Source: Paraburkholderia dioscoreae (GTDB taxonomy: Bacteria; Pseudomonadota; Gammaproteobacteria; Burkholderiales; Burkholderiaceae). From it: a DNA stretch of 64,000 nt. The stretch spans positions 1,054,001 to 1,118,000 of the forward strand of contig NZ_LR699554.1 of the NCBI RefSeq assembly GCF_902459535.1, written 5' to 3'. The notes beneath the pieces were generated by a model. It was not told the DNA's origin. It saw nothing but the letters and a program-made list of their open reading frames with translations, and made no database searches. The position numbers and the translations under genes are program-made. How positions within the stretch are numbered: position 1 is the stretch's first letter; each line of letters begins with the position of its first letter. Shown one piece after another: positions 26,462 through 35,669 of the stretch.

Positions 26462-27700
26462 ATGAATCGTAGAAAAATGGTCTTGCGAGGCATAGTTGCG
26501 GCACTGGCGTTGTACGGCGTCGTCGCGCATGCGGAGCCTTTGAAGGCCAACGTGATTCACTGGTGGACCTCGGGCGGCGAGTCGGCCGCGATTCGCCAGT
26601 TCGCCGATGCGTATAACAAGGCCGGCGGCCAGTGGGTCGACAACGCGGTGGCGGGCGCGGATCAGGCGCGCTCCACGGCGATCAACCGGATCGTCGGCGG
26701 CGATCCGCCCACGGCCGCGCAGTTCAATACGTCCAAGCAATTTCACGATCTGATCGATCAGGGCTTGCTGAACAACGTCGACGAGGTCGCGGCGAAAGAG
26801 AACTGGAACGCCGTGTTCCCGCAGTCGATTCTCGACAGCATCAAGGTGAAGGGGCATTACTACGCGGCGCCCGTCGACATCCACATGCCGGCCTGGTTCT
26901 TCTACTCGAAGCCGGTGTTCCAGAAAGCGGGTATCACCGCCGAGCCGAAGAGCTACGACGAATTCATCGCCGATCTCGGCAAGCTCAAAGCCGCGGGCGT
27001 GATTCCGCTCGCGCTCGGCGGCCAGCCCTGGCAGGAGAAAATCACGTTCGACGCGGTGCTGGCGGACGTGGGCGGTGCCGATCTGTATCTGAAGGTGTAT
27101 CGCGATCACGACATGAATGCGGTGAAGTCGGATGCGTTCAAGAAAGTGCTGGCGTCGTTCAAACGTCTGCACGATTTCGTCGATGCCGGCTCGCCTGGCC
27201 GTAACTGGAACGACGCCACCGCGCTCGTGATCTCCGGCAAAGCGGGCGTGCAGATCATGGGCGACTGGGCCAAGGGCGAATTCTCGGCGGCCAACCAGAG
27301 TGCGGGTAAAGATTTTGGCTGCTTCCCGGGTTTCGGTCCGCATTCGCCGTATCTGGTCGCGGGCGACGTGTTCGTGTTCCCGAAAACGGACAACCCCACC
27401 ACGATCAAGGCGCAGAATCTGCTTGCCACGGTAATGACCTCGCCGGCCGCGCAAGTCGCATTCAGCGCGAAGAAAGGCTCGATTCCGATTCGTCCCGACG
27501 TGGACGCCAGCAGTCTCGACATCTGCGCGAAGGAGGGCATTGCGATCATGAAAGACAAGTCGCGTCAGTTGCCGAATCCGGAAATGCTGCTCTCGCCTGA
27601 CACGCAGGGCGCGTTGATCGACGTCATCACCAACTTCTGGAACAAGAACCAGTCGGTCGACGACGCGCAGAAGGCGTTTGCCAGTGCGTTGAAGAGCTAG
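26462..27700 (+). CDS. Sugar ABC transporter substrate-binding protein
   Basis: 412 residues. Signal peptide (MNRRKMVLRGIVAALALYGV, cleavage after AHA near residue 27), then an extracellular solute-binding type 1 fold with the family segments VIHWWTSGGESAAIRQFADA and GDWAKGEFSA. It resembles the glucose/mannose-type binding proteins (GtsA-like) of pseudomonads. Periplasmic; delivers sugar to the two permeases. ATG 26462 has GGGAG upstream. Confidence 0.9.
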   Translation: MNRRKMVLRGIVAALALYGVVAHAEPLKANVIHWWTSGGESAAIRQFADAYNKAGGQWVDNAVAGADQARSTAINRIVGGDPPTAAQFNTSKQFHDLIDQGLLNNVDEVAAKENWNAVFPQSILDSIKVKGHYYAAPVDIHMPAWFFYSKPVFQKAGITAEPKSYDEFIADLGKLKAAGVIPLALGGQPWQEKITFDAVLADVGGADLYLKVYRDHDMNAVKSDAFKKVLASFKRLHDFVDAGSPGRNWNDATALVISGKAGVQIMGDWAKGEFSAANQSAGKDFGCFPGFGPHSPYLVAGDVFVFPKTDNPTTIKAQNLLATVMTSPAAQVAFSAKKGSIPIRPDVDASSLDICAKEGIAIMKDKSRQLPNPEMLLSPDTQGALIDVITNFWNKNQSVDDAQKAFASALKS

Positions 27701-28651
27701 GTGCGCCCCATGCACGCGCTCAAGCTGCCGGCCACCGGATCGAAGGCAAGGAGAGCAAGGCTGAAAAAGCCGCTCAAAAAGCGCTTTCCGTTCGCGGTGT
27801 GGCTGGCGCTGCTGCCGATGGTCCTGACAGTCGTGTTCGCCTATTTCGGCACGATGCTGTGGACCGCGCGCGTGTCGCTCAGCAATTCGCGCACGTTTCC
27901 TTCCGGCGATTTCGCGGGCTTCACGCAATACGCGCGGCTTTTCAATAACGACCGGTGGCTGCTGTCGCTGCAGAACATCGTGATCTACGGCGTGTGCTTC
28001 ATCGTGGCGTGCATGGTGATCGGTCTGCTGCTGGCGATTTTCATCGATCAGCGCGTGGTCGCGGAAGGCGCATTGCGCACGGTGTTTCTCTATCCGTACG
28101 CGATGTCGTTCGTGGCGACGGGGCTCGTGTGGCAGTGGATCCTGAACCCGGAACTGGGCGCGCAGGCCGTGCTGCACAAGCTCGGTTTTGCGCACGCGCG
28201 CTTCGACTGGATCGTCGATCAGGACTGGGTGATCTATACGATCGTGATCGCGACGGTATGGCAGGCTTCGGGTCTGGTGATGGCGTTATTGCTCGCGGGC
28301 CTGCGCGGTATCGACGACGAACTGTGGAAGGCCGCGCGTATCGACGGCATTCCGCGCTGGCGGGTCTACGTGAGCATCGTCGTGCCGATGCTCGGACCGT
28401 CGATCTCCACCGCCTTCGTGCTGCTGTTCGTGATGGTCGTGAAGCTCTACGACGCCGTGGTCGCGATGACGCAAGGCGGCCCCGGCACGGCGAGCGAAGT
28501 GCCGGCGAAGTTCATCATGGACTATCTGTTCGGCCGCGCCAATATCGGGCTCGCGTCGGCGGCGTCGATCGTGTTGCTGGCCACGGTGCTGGCGATCCTC
28601 GCACCGTTCTTCTATGCCCGCAGCCGTGCGGCGAGTCGCCGGGAGGTGTGA
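27701..28651 (+). CDS. Sugar ABC transporter permease, MalF type
   Basis: 316 residues from GTG 27701, which directly follows the stop of the binding-protein gene; ATG 27710 is an alternative. About six helices, with the ATPase-coupling EAA loop in LWKAARIDGIPRWRVYVSIV (EAA-x3-G variant). Belongs to the CUT1 family. Its stop overlaps the next start (ATGA-type). Confidence 0.9.
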   Translation: MRPMHALKLPATGSKARRARLKKPLKKRFPFAVWLALLPMVLTVVFAYFGTMLWTARVSLSNSRTFPSGDFAGFTQYARLFNNDRWLLSLQNIVIYGVCFIVACMVIGLLLAIFIDQRVVAEGALRTVFLYPYAMSFVATGLVWQWILNPELGAQAVLHKLGFAHARFDWIVDQDWVIYTIVIATVWQASGLVMALLLAGLRGIDDELWKAARIDGIPRWRVYVSIVVPMLGPSISTAFVLLFVMVVKLYDAVVAMTQGGPGTASEVPAKFIMDYLFGRANIGLASAASIVLLATVLAILAPFFYARSRAASRREV

Positions 28652-29547
28652 TGAATACGCTCAGTCCACCGCTCAAGGGCGGCGCGCCGCGCCGCGCGTC
28701 GTTCACTCCGGCGCGTCTCGGCATCTACGCATTTCTGCTGACGGCGGCGCTGTTCTTCCTGCTGCCGCTGTATGTGATGCTCGTCACCTCGGTCAAACCG
28801 ATGAGCGAGATCCGTTTGGGCAATCTGCTGGCATTCCCCACGCATTTCACGCTCAGCGCGTGGAGCACCGCGTGGCAGTCCGCCTGCACCGGGCTCGATT
28901 GCAACGGCATTCAGGTCGGTTTCTGGAACTCGGTGCGCATTGTCGTGCCAAGCACGATCCTGTCGATCGCGATCGGCGCGGTGAACGGCTATGCGCTGTC
29001 GTTCTGGCGGCCACGCGGCGCCGGCCTGCTGTTCGGCGTGCTGCTGATGGGCGCGTTCATCCCCGTGCAGGTGATGGTTTATCCGCTCGTGCGCATGCTG
29101 GCGAGCGTGCATCTGTTCAGTTCGTTGCCGGGTATCGTGGTGATCCACACCATCTTCGGCATGCCGGTCATGACGCTGCTGTTTCGCAACTACTACGTGT
29201 CGGTTCCGCAGGAACTGTTCAAGGCGGCGCGCATCGACGGCGGCGGCTTCTGGCGTATCTTTCTGCAACTGATGCTGCCCATGTCCACACCGATCATCGT
29301 GGTGGCGGTCATCATGCAGGTGACGGGCATCTGGAACGACTTCATTCTCGGCCTCGTGTTCGCCGGCACCAGGAACCTGCCGATGACAGTGCAACTGAAC
29401 AACATCATCAATACGACGACCGGCGAACGCCTCTATAACGTCAACATGGCGGCGACCATTCTGACTTCGATGGTGCCGCTCGCGGTCTACTTCGTTTCGG
29501 GCCGCTGGTTCGTGCGCGGTATTGCATCTGGCGCCGTCAAGGGATAG
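28651..29547 (+). CDS. Sugar ABC transporter permease, MalG type
   Basis: 298 residues, six helices, EAA loop in LFKAARIDGGGFWRIFLQLM. ATG 28651 shares one base with the stop of the previous gene and is preceded by GGGAGG. Second inner-membrane half of the CUT1 importer. Ends 4 bp before the ATPase gene. Confidence 0.9.
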   Translation: MNTLSPPLKGGAPRRASFTPARLGIYAFLLTAALFFLLPLYVMLVTSVKPMSEIRLGNLLAFPTHFTLSAWSTAWQSACTGLDCNGIQVGFWNSVRIVVPSTILSIAIGAVNGYALSFWRPRGAGLLFGVLLMGAFIPVQVMVYPLVRMLASVHLFSSLPGIVVIHTIFGMPVMTLLFRNYYVSVPQELFKAARIDGGGFWRIFLQLMLPMSTPIIVVAVIMQVTGIWNDFILGLVFAGTRNLPMTVQLNNIINTTTGERLYNVNMAATILTSMVPLAVYFVSGRWFVRGIASGAVKG

Positions 29548-29551
29548 GGCA

Positions 29552-30748
29552 ATGGCAAACGTGGCTAATCCGGTAAACGTGATGGCAACTCCGGTCGCAA
29601 GCGCTGCAGACGCAGCGGACGTGGCAGACATGGCGAACAGTCCCGCCGCGGCACACGCAGCGGCCCTCGCGAATCCGGCCAACGTCGCCGTGCGCAATCT
29701 GACCATCCGGCTGGGCGCGAACACGGTGATCGAAAACCTCGACCTCGACGTGCGGGCAGGTGAATTCGTCGTGCTGCTCGGACCTTCGGGCTGCGGCAAA
29801 TCCACCTTGCTGCACAGCATTGCCGGATTGATCGACGTAACCGGCGGCAGCATCGAGATCGCCGGTGAAGACATGACCTGGGCCGACCCGAAAGACCGGC
29901 GCATTGCGCTGGTGTTCCAGTCCTATGCGCTCTATCCGACCATGAGCGTGGAGCGCAATCTGTCGTTCGCGCTGCGCATCAACGGCACACCGAAAGCGGA
30001 GATTGCGCGGCGCGTGGCGCGGGCCTCCGAAATGTTGCAACTCGGGCCGCTGCTCAAGCGCAAACCGGCGCAACTTTCGGGTGGTCAACGGCAGCGGGTG
30101 GCGATCGGCCGGGCGATCGTGCGCGAAGCCGACGTGTTCCTGTTCGACGAACCGCTGTCGAACCTCGACGCCAAATTGCGCACCGAACTGCGCCGCGAAC
30201 TCAAGCAACTGCATCAACGTCTGGGCGCGACGATGATTTACGTCACGCACGATCAGGTCGAGGCAATGACGCTCGCCACCCGCATGGCGGTGATGCGCGG
30301 CGGCGTGATCCAGCAGTTCGGCACGCCCGCCGAAGTCTACGCGCGCCCCGACAACCTGTTCGTCGCAACCTTTCTGGGCACGCCCGCGATGAACCTGCTC
30401 AAGGGCACGCTCGAAGCGCGCGACGGCGCGCTGCATTTCTGCGCAGGACATTGGCAGCTCGACGTGTCGAATTACCCGTTCAGGACCACGCCGGCCAATG
30501 CGTCGCCGTGCGTGCTCGGCGTGCGGGCTGAAGACGTGCGGGTGGGCGAGGGCGCGAGCGGGCGCGCAAAAGTTTCGCTGGTGGAGCCAATGGGCAACCA
30601 CCGCGTTATCTGGCTCGACTATCATGGAGAGCAGGTCGCGTCGATCGACCAGACGAAAACGCCGTTGGCGGTGGGGGACACCGTGGCGTTCTCGTTCGAC
30701 GGCACACATGTCTCTCTGTTCGACGAAGCAAACGGCCATCGTTTGTAG
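29552..30748 (+). CDS. Sugar ABC transporter ATPase, UgpC/MalK type
   Basis: 398 residues. Walker A GPSGCGKST (about 77-85), Q-loop VFQSYALYP, signature LSGGQRQR, Walker B VFLFDEPLSNLD and switch His in VTHD; a C-terminal TOBE regulatory domain follows (about 280-395). Compared with relatives, which begin a few residues before VRNLTIRL, it carries an extra N-terminal stretch of about 45 Ala/Asn/Val-rich residues. A start at ATG 29630 would shorten it, but neither start has a convincing ribosome site. Such ATPases can serve several sugar importers. Confidence 0.9.
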   Translation: MANVANPVNVMATPVASAADAADVADMANSPAAAHAAALANPANVAVRNLTIRLGANTVIENLDLDVRAGEFVVLLGPSGCGKSTLLHSIAGLIDVTGGSIEIAGEDMTWADPKDRRIALVFQSYALYPTMSVERNLSFALRINGTPKAEIARRVARASEMLQLGPLLKRKPAQLSGGQRQRVAIGRAIVREADVFLFDEPLSNLDAKLRTELRRELKQLHQRLGATMIYVTHDQVEAMTLATRMAVMRGGVIQQFGTPAEVYARPDNLFVATFLGTPAMNLLKGTLEARDGALHFCAGHWQLDVSNYPFRTTPANASPCVLGVRAEDVRVGEGASGRAKVSLVEPMGNHRVIWLDYHGEQVASIDQTKTPLAVGDTVAFSFDGTHVSLFDEANGHRL

Positions 30749-30763
30749 CGCCGCCACGCGGCG
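30749..30763. terminator. Small stem-loop after the ATPase gene
   Basis: CGCCGC/GCGGCG with a 3-nt loop begins immediately after the ATPase stop and ends 35 bp before the LacI-family start. No U-run; may trim the transcript between importer and regulator. Confidence 0.3.
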
Positions 30764-30798
30764 TCGCTCGAAATACAACATGCCTGACGGAGAACCGC

Positions 30799-31854
30799 GT
30801 GGCAACACTCAAGGATGTCGCGGCACTGGCCGGCGTGGGCATGTCGACTGCCTCGCGCGCCATTTCCGGTAAAGGCCCCATCTCGGCGGATGCGGCCGCC
30901 CGCGTGAAGGCGGCCGTCGAGCAGTTGAACTTTCGTCCGTCTTCCATCGGCCGGGCAATGGCGACGCAGTCGCTCGGCATGGTCGGCATTTTCGTGCCGA
31001 CGTTCTTCGGCTCCTACTACGGCACGATTCTCAAGCAGACCGACACCGAACTGCGCGCGGTGCGCCGTCATGTGGTGGTGGCGACCGGTTGCGGAGAAGT
31101 GTCGCCGCGCGAACAGGCTATCGAGGCGGTGCGCTTTCTGATCGGCCGCGATTGCGATGGCGTGGTGGTGATCAGCCACGATCTGCACGACGAGGATCTG
31201 ATCATGCTGCACCGTATGCACCCGAAAATGGTGTTCCTGAACCGCGCGTTCGATCAGCTGCCGGAGGCGTCGTTCTGCGCCGACCATCACCGTGGCGGCG
31301 AGCTGGCGGCGCGCACGCTGCTCGATCACGGGCACCGCGAGATCGCGGTGATTTCCGGCCCTTTCACCGCATCGGACAACCAGACGCGTCTGCAAGGCTT
31401 CTTTGCCGAACTCGCCCGCGAGGGCATTGCGCGCGACGAGGTCACGCTGATCGAATCGGACTTCTCGCCGGAAGGCGGCTACGCCGCCGCGCAGAAGTTG
31501 CTCGATACGAAACGCCGCTTCACCGGCGTGTTCTGCGCGAACGATACGATGGCCGTGAGCGCGCTGGCGCGTTTTCACCAGGCGGGCATTGCGATTCCCG
31601 ACGAGGTGTCAGTGATCGGTTACGACGACGATTACTCCGCTGCGTACGCCGCGCCCGGACTCACGTCGGTGCATATTCCCACCGCCGAGCTGACGCAGAA
31701 CGCCGTGCGCTGGCTGCTCAACCAGTGCTACCGGACCACGTGGGAGATTTTCCGCGAGTTTCCGGTCAGCGTGACGATGCGCGAGTCGGTGGGGCCGGCG
31801 CCGGGTGTGGCGGCGGCCGCGATCGAAGCGGTACGTTTGAGCCCCACGCCCTAG
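30799..31854 (+). CDS. LacI-family transcriptional repressor
   Basis: 351 residues. N-terminal LacI helix-turn-helix TLKDVAALAGVGMSTASRAI and hinge helix (about 1-58), then the periplasmic-binding-protein-like ligand domain with VIGYDDDYSAAYAAPGLTSV. GTG 30799 is preceded by GGAG. As last gene of the beta-glucoside operon it likely senses the sugar or its breakdown product and binds the palindrome at 24881-24894, so repressing itself and the whole operon. Confidence 0.92.
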   Translation: MATLKDVAALAGVGMSTASRAISGKGPISADAAARVKAAVEQLNFRPSSIGRAMATQSLGMVGIFVPTFFGSYYGTILKQTDTELRAVRRHVVVATGCGEVSPREQAIEAVRFLIGRDCDGVVVISHDLHDEDLIMLHRMHPKMVFLNRAFDQLPEASFCADHHRGGELAARTLLDHGHREIAVISGPFTASDNQTRLQGFFAELAREGIARDEVTLIESDFSPEGGYAAAQKLLDTKRRFTGVFCANDTMAVSALARFHQAGIAIPDEVSVIGYDDDYSAAYAAPGLTSVHIPTAELTQNAVRWLLNQCYRTTWEIFREFPVSVTMRESVGPAPGVAAAAIEAVRLSPTP

Positions 31855-31910
31855 CGGGATCCGGCGAGGTGGCTTGAACCCCACGCCCTGGCGAGATCTC
31901 ACGCGGTGGC
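31837..31910. repeat. Imperfect 37-bp tandem duplication at the 3' end of the lacI-type gene
   Basis: Two adjacent 37-bp units (31837-31873 and 31874-31910) match at 30 positions; both contain CCCCACGCCCT. The first copy includes the gene's stop codon. It seems a local duplication that has drifted. Confidence 0.65.
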
Positions 31911-31962
31911 AAACCGCTGCGCGGTTGCCGTTGCTGTTGCCCTTGCCGCTCGCGGCAACGGC

Positions 31963-32820
31963 TCAGGTGCCGCTGTGCAGCGACTGCTCGTAGCGCAGGC
32001 GCGCTTCTTCGTCGAGCCGCGTGTCTTCCAGTTCCTGGAGCACGGCTTCGAGATCGATCGGCGTGGTGTCCGCTTCGACGTGGCCGGTCAACACGGCGTC
32101 GACATGCAACGCGCCCGCCTCGTAGAGCGCCCAGATTTCCTTGCCGTAGCTGGTGTCGAGCAGCCCCGGCGCGAAACGGCCGAAATACGTGGCGAGGTTG
32201 TTGACGTCGCGCTCGAGCATGGCGGGCGCTTCGAGATTACCGGCGGCGTCCACCGCTTGCGGCAGGTCGATGATGACCGGGCCGTCGGCGGCAAGCAGAA
32301 TGTTGTATTCGGACAGGTCGCCGTGAATCATGCCGGCGCACAGCATGCGCACCACCTGGTTCAACAGCAGCGCATGCAATTCGAGCGCGCGTGCCTCGGT
32401 CATTTCGACGTCGTTCAGACGCGGCGCGACGTTGCCCTGAGCGTCGGTCACCAGTTCCATCAGCAACACGCCGTCGGTGCAGATGAAAGGCTGCGGCACA
32501 CGTACGCCCGCGTTGGCGAGTTGGAATAAGGCGTCGACCTCGGCGTTCTGCCAGGCCTGTTCCTGTACTTCGCGGCCGTAGCGGCTGCCTTTTTCCATGG
32601 CGCGCTGCTGGCGGCTGTTCTTGACCTTGCGGCCCTCGCGATAGGACGCGGCCTGACGGAAACTGCGCTGTTTGGCGTCCTTGTACACTTTCGCGCAGCG
32701 TGTGGCTTCGCCGCTGCGCACCACGTAGACGGTAGCTTCCTTGCCGCTCATCAACTGTGAGATGACTTCGTCGATCAGGCCTTCTTCGACCAGCGGGAGT
32801 AGACGTTTCGGCGTTTTCAT
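31963..32820 (-). CDS. RIO-family serine/threonine protein kinase
   Basis: 285 residues. ATP-binding segment LMSGKEATVYVVRSGEATRC with the conserved Lys in AKVYK, catalytic loop MIHGDLSEYNILL (Asp and Asn present) and metal-binding IIDLPQAVD, all diagnostic of RIO1-like kinases. Bacterial members are poorly characterised; archaeal and eukaryotic ones act in small ribosomal subunit maturation. ATG 32820 is chosen because the kinase core starts shortly after; frames extending to 32958 add unrelated Pro/Arg-rich sequence. Convergent with the LacI-family gene. Confidence 0.88.
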   Translation of the reverse strand: MKTPKRLLPLVEEGLIDEVISQLMSGKEATVYVVRSGEATRCAKVYKDAKQRSFRQAASYREGRKVKNSRQQRAMEKGSRYGREVQEQAWQNAEVDALFQLANAGVRVPQPFICTDGVLLMELVTDAQGNVAPRLNDVEMTEARALELHALLLNQVVRMLCAGMIHGDLSEYNILLAADGPVIIDLPQAVDAAGNLEAPAMLERDVNNLATYFGRFAPGLLDTSYGKEIWALYEAGALHVDAVLTGHVEADTTPIDLEAVLQELEDTRLDEEARLRYEQSLHSGT

Positions 32821-33283
32821 GCGACCGCCGATGGGCGATGGGCAACGCGGCAGCGATAAGCGGCCGGCTGCGAGGGCGGGTGGTGCGGGATTCGGATCAT
32901 GCCGGATTATACGGGGAGAGCGCGGAGAGCATGGAAACAGCCCTTGCGTGGGCCGCAAATGCGGTCAGATCACCCCTGAATAATGCAACGCGTGCTCGCG
33001 CGAGTAGAAGCGTCCGTCTAATTGCGAGATAGCGCTGTGTGCGGTCGACATGCGACTGGCGAGAGGCGGAAGGGCTCGCAAGCGTTTGCGTATCGGAGCG
33101 CGTAGTGGAACATACGGTTTCCTACGCTTTATGCCGCATTTTCTGCCGGCATTTAGCGCTATACGACCGCTGCCGCTCGTGAGATTGTTGTAGCCGTCGA
33201 TACACTGATTTGCCGTTTTCCCTCATTCAATTCGCATGCCGATCGCTTAAACTTGCTGGTAACAATATGTTACGGGGTGCGAG
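32821..33283. other. Intergenic region upstream of the RIO kinase gene
   Basis: About 460 bp between the RIO kinase start (minus strand) and the possible small ORF at 33284. It should contain the kinase promoter. No credible protein, RNA gene or strong hairpin seen. Confidence 0.5.
33259..33273. promoter_or_regulatory. Inverted repeat GTAACA-N3-TGTTAC
   Basis: Perfect 6-bp half sites around ATA, 10 bp upstream of the possible small ORF at 33284. Resembles a small repressor operator, but the regulator is unknown. Confidence 0.3.
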
Positions 33284-33382
33284 ATGTTGGCCGTGTTCTT
33301 CATCGCCTGCCCGATCTGCATCGCCGCGTTGTTTGGTTTCGCGCGGCACGTCGATCCGGTGACGGGACAATTCAAGCGTTGA
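33284..33382 (+). CDS. Possible small membrane protein (32 residues)
   Basis: The frame starts MLAVFFIACPICIAALFGFA (one hydrophobic helix with two Cys) and ends with a polar tail HVDPVTGQFKR. The helix-plus-basic-tail pattern is what a real small membrane protein would look like, and it lies just after an inverted repeat. The upstream CGGGG is a poor ribosome site. Coding status is uncertain. Confidence 0.35.
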   Translation: MLAVFFIACPICIAALFGFARHVDPVTGQFKR

Positions 33383-33528
33383 ATCCGCCAGTTGGGTGTT
33401 TTCCGCAGCGCCGCCGGCCGTGCGCTGCGGTGTGCTGTTTTCGTGAGCCGGTCCGGCTATAAGTCTTGCCTTTGAGTGCCGAGTCGCGGCACGATGCGCG
33501 ATAACCTGAGATTAGGGCAGTATCGCGT

Positions 33529-35226
33529 ATGCGGGATTTTCTGACGAGTATCACGGCGCGTGCCGGCGTGCTGAAGGGCATCCTTCCTCTGAATCATGCA
33601 GCGGCGGCGCGCGATGCGCTGGCCGGCGTGCAGCTTGCGTCGATGGATATTCCGCAAGTGCTGGGCTATGCGCGCATTGCCGGCATGCCGGCCGTGACGG
33701 GCCTGTACACCGTTTTTCTGCCGCTGATCGCCTTTGCATTCTTCGGCGCCTCGCGGCACCTCGTCGTGGCCGCCGATTCCGCGACCGCCACCATTTTCGC
33801 GAGCCGGCTTTCCAGCATGGCGCCAGCGTCCAGCGCCGAATATGCCGCGCTCGCCGCGATGGTCGCCTTGCTGACCGCCGCGTTGCTACTCGTCGCACGG
33901 ATTTTCAAACTGGGTTTTCTGGCCGACTTCCTGTCGCGTACCGTGCTGGTGGGTTTTCTCGCCGGGGTCGGCGTGCAGGTCGGCATCAGCATGCTGGGCG
34001 ACATGTCCGGCGTGCCCGGTCGTGCCTCGCGCAGCGTCGATCAACTCATGCTGGTGGTGCGCGAAACGGCGCAGATACATTGGCCGACGCTTGCCATTTC
34101 ACTGCTGGTGGTCGGCGCCACGCTCGCTTTCAAACGCATCAAGCCACGCCTGCCGGTGCCGTTGATCGCGGTGGTGGCGGGTATCGCCGCGAGCGATCTC
34201 TACCATTTTTCGGCCCACGGGATTGCCGTACTCGGCCCGGTGGCGGGCGGATTGCCGCCGCTGCGCATGCCGCAGGTGACATGGCAGCAGGTGCTCGATC
34301 TGCTGCCTGTCGCGGCTTCGTGCTTCGTGATGATCGTGGCGCAAAGCGCCGCCGCGAGTCGCGTGTTCGCCGAGCGTTATCACGAATCGGTCGATACCAA
34401 CGCCGATCTGCTGGGAATCGCCGCGGCGAACGCGGCGGCCGCATTTTCAGGCGCGTTCGTGGTGAACGGCAGCCCGACGCAAACCGCGATGGCGGATCTC
34501 GCCGGCACGCGCAGTCAGTTCGCGCAATTGGTGTTCGCGGCAGTGGTGGTCGCGGTGCTGCTGTTCTTCAGCCGATTCCTGCAGTATCTGCCGCACTGCA
34601 TTCTCGCCAGCATCGTGTTTACGATCGCCATCGGCCTGATCAATCTGCGGAGCTTGTTTGCGATTCGCCGCGAAAGCCCCGGCGAATTCGCGCTGGCCGT
34701 GTTCACTGCGGCGGCGGTGGTGCTGATCGGCGTCGAGCACGGCATCCTGGTGGCGGTGGCGCTATCGCTGCTGCGCCACGTACGGCACAGCTACCGTCCG
34801 CATACCATGATTCTCGTCCCCGGCGACAACGGCGTTTGGGTTCCCGAGCCCGCCGTGCCCGGCATGCAGACCACGCCGGGCCTGATCGTTTATCGCTTCG
34901 GCGCCGATCTGTTTTACGCGAACGACCACTTTTTCGTCGACGACGCCCGTCGCCTGATCGACCAGGCGCCCACCAAAGTGCGTTGTTTCGTGATCGACGC
35001 GAGCGCGATCACCGATATCGACTATTCGGCGGCGCGCTCGGTCGGCGAGTTGTGCGCGGCATTGAAGCACGCCGGCATCGAGGTGTTCTTTGCGCGTGTG
35101 AACCGGTATTTGCGCTCGGACATGGACCGGCACGGCATCACACCGATCATCGACGCAAGTTGCATTTTCAACACCTTGCACGAGGCGCTGCGCGCGGCCG
35201 GCGTGGTGAATCCGACCGGCACCTGA
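33529..35226 (+). CDS. SulP-family anion transporter with STAS domain
   Basis: 565 residues. Membrane part (about 1-420) with the SulP N-terminal segment ALAGVQLASMDIPQVLGYAR and GLYTVFLPLIAFAFFGASRH; C-terminal STAS domain (about 440-560) with VIDASAITDIDYSAARSVGE. Family members carry sulfate, bicarbonate or dicarboxylates; the substrate cannot be told by eye. The start at 33529 lacks a strong Shine-Dalgarno. Confidence 0.9.
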   Translation: MRDFLTSITARAGVLKGILPLNHAAAARDALAGVQLASMDIPQVLGYARIAGMPAVTGLYTVFLPLIAFAFFGASRHLVVAADSATATIFASRLSSMAPASSAEYAALAAMVALLTAALLLVARIFKLGFLADFLSRTVLVGFLAGVGVQVGISMLGDMSGVPGRASRSVDQLMLVVRETAQIHWPTLAISLLVVGATLAFKRIKPRLPVPLIAVVAGIAASDLYHFSAHGIAVLGPVAGGLPPLRMPQVTWQQVLDLLPVAASCFVMIVAQSAAASRVFAERYHESVDTNADLLGIAAANAAAAFSGAFVVNGSPTQTAMADLAGTRSQFAQLVFAAVVVAVLLFFSRFLQYLPHCILASIVFTIAIGLINLRSLFAIRRESPGEFALAVFTAAAVVLIGVEHGILVAVALSLLRHVRHSYRPHTMILVPGDNGVWVPEPAVPGMQTTPGLIVYRFGADLFYANDHFFVDDARRLIDQAPTKVRCFVIDASAITDIDYSAARSVGELCAALKHAGIEVFFARVNRYLRSDMDRHGITPIIDASCIFNTLHEALRAAGVVNPTGT

Positions 35227-35269
35227 AGAGCCGCGTAAGCGCAAGCGTTGTGCGGACCTGTGGCGCGTT

Positions 35270-35629
35270 TTAGCGTTGCGGTTCTTCGTGAGCGAAGAAA
35301 TAACCGATAAAGAAGCATGCGCCCGCGACGGCTGCGCCCAGCACGGCCACCGTATAAGCGAGCGCCGTGCCGTGCCAGAGGCCGTCGAACCACTGATGCA
35401 ACTGCGCCATCAGCACCGCCGCATTGCCGCCGATGCGTTGCAATTCGATCTGATAGCGTGGATCGGCCACGCTGTACATGGAGACCGCACTGTCCGGCGG
35501 CGGCGCCATGGCGTAGATGATCACTGCCGCGATCAAACCGGTCACGAATGCCGCCACACCCGCCAGATAGAACCGCTTTTGTCGGGTCGAGCGTTGCGCC
35601 GCCGGGTTCACTTCATTACCGCCGCTCAT
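35270..35629 (-). CDS. Small two-helix membrane protein of unknown function
   Basis: 119 residues, with hydrophobic helices at about 21-42 (FYLAGVAAFVTGLIAAVIIY) and 90-112 (YTVAVLGAAVAGACFFIGYF) separated by a polar loop that would face the periplasm. GGAG lies upstream of ATG 35629. No family recognised. Convergent with the SulP gene, 43 bp between the stops. Confidence 0.65.
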   Translation of the reverse strand: MSGGNEVNPAAQRSTRQKRFYLAGVAAFVTGLIAAVIIYAMAPPPDSAVSMYSVADPRYQIELQRIGGNAAVLMAQLHQWFDGLWHGTALAYTVAVLGAAVAGACFFIGYFFAHEEPQR

Positions 35630-35669
35630 CGTGTTCGCTTCTCCGCTTCAGTCGTCACGGCGATCATGC

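Noticed and set aside
24903..26504. 533-codon minus-strand frame opposite the beta-glucosidase gene
   Set aside because: No recognisable domain and no ribosome site; the GH1 catalytic motifs lie on the other strand.
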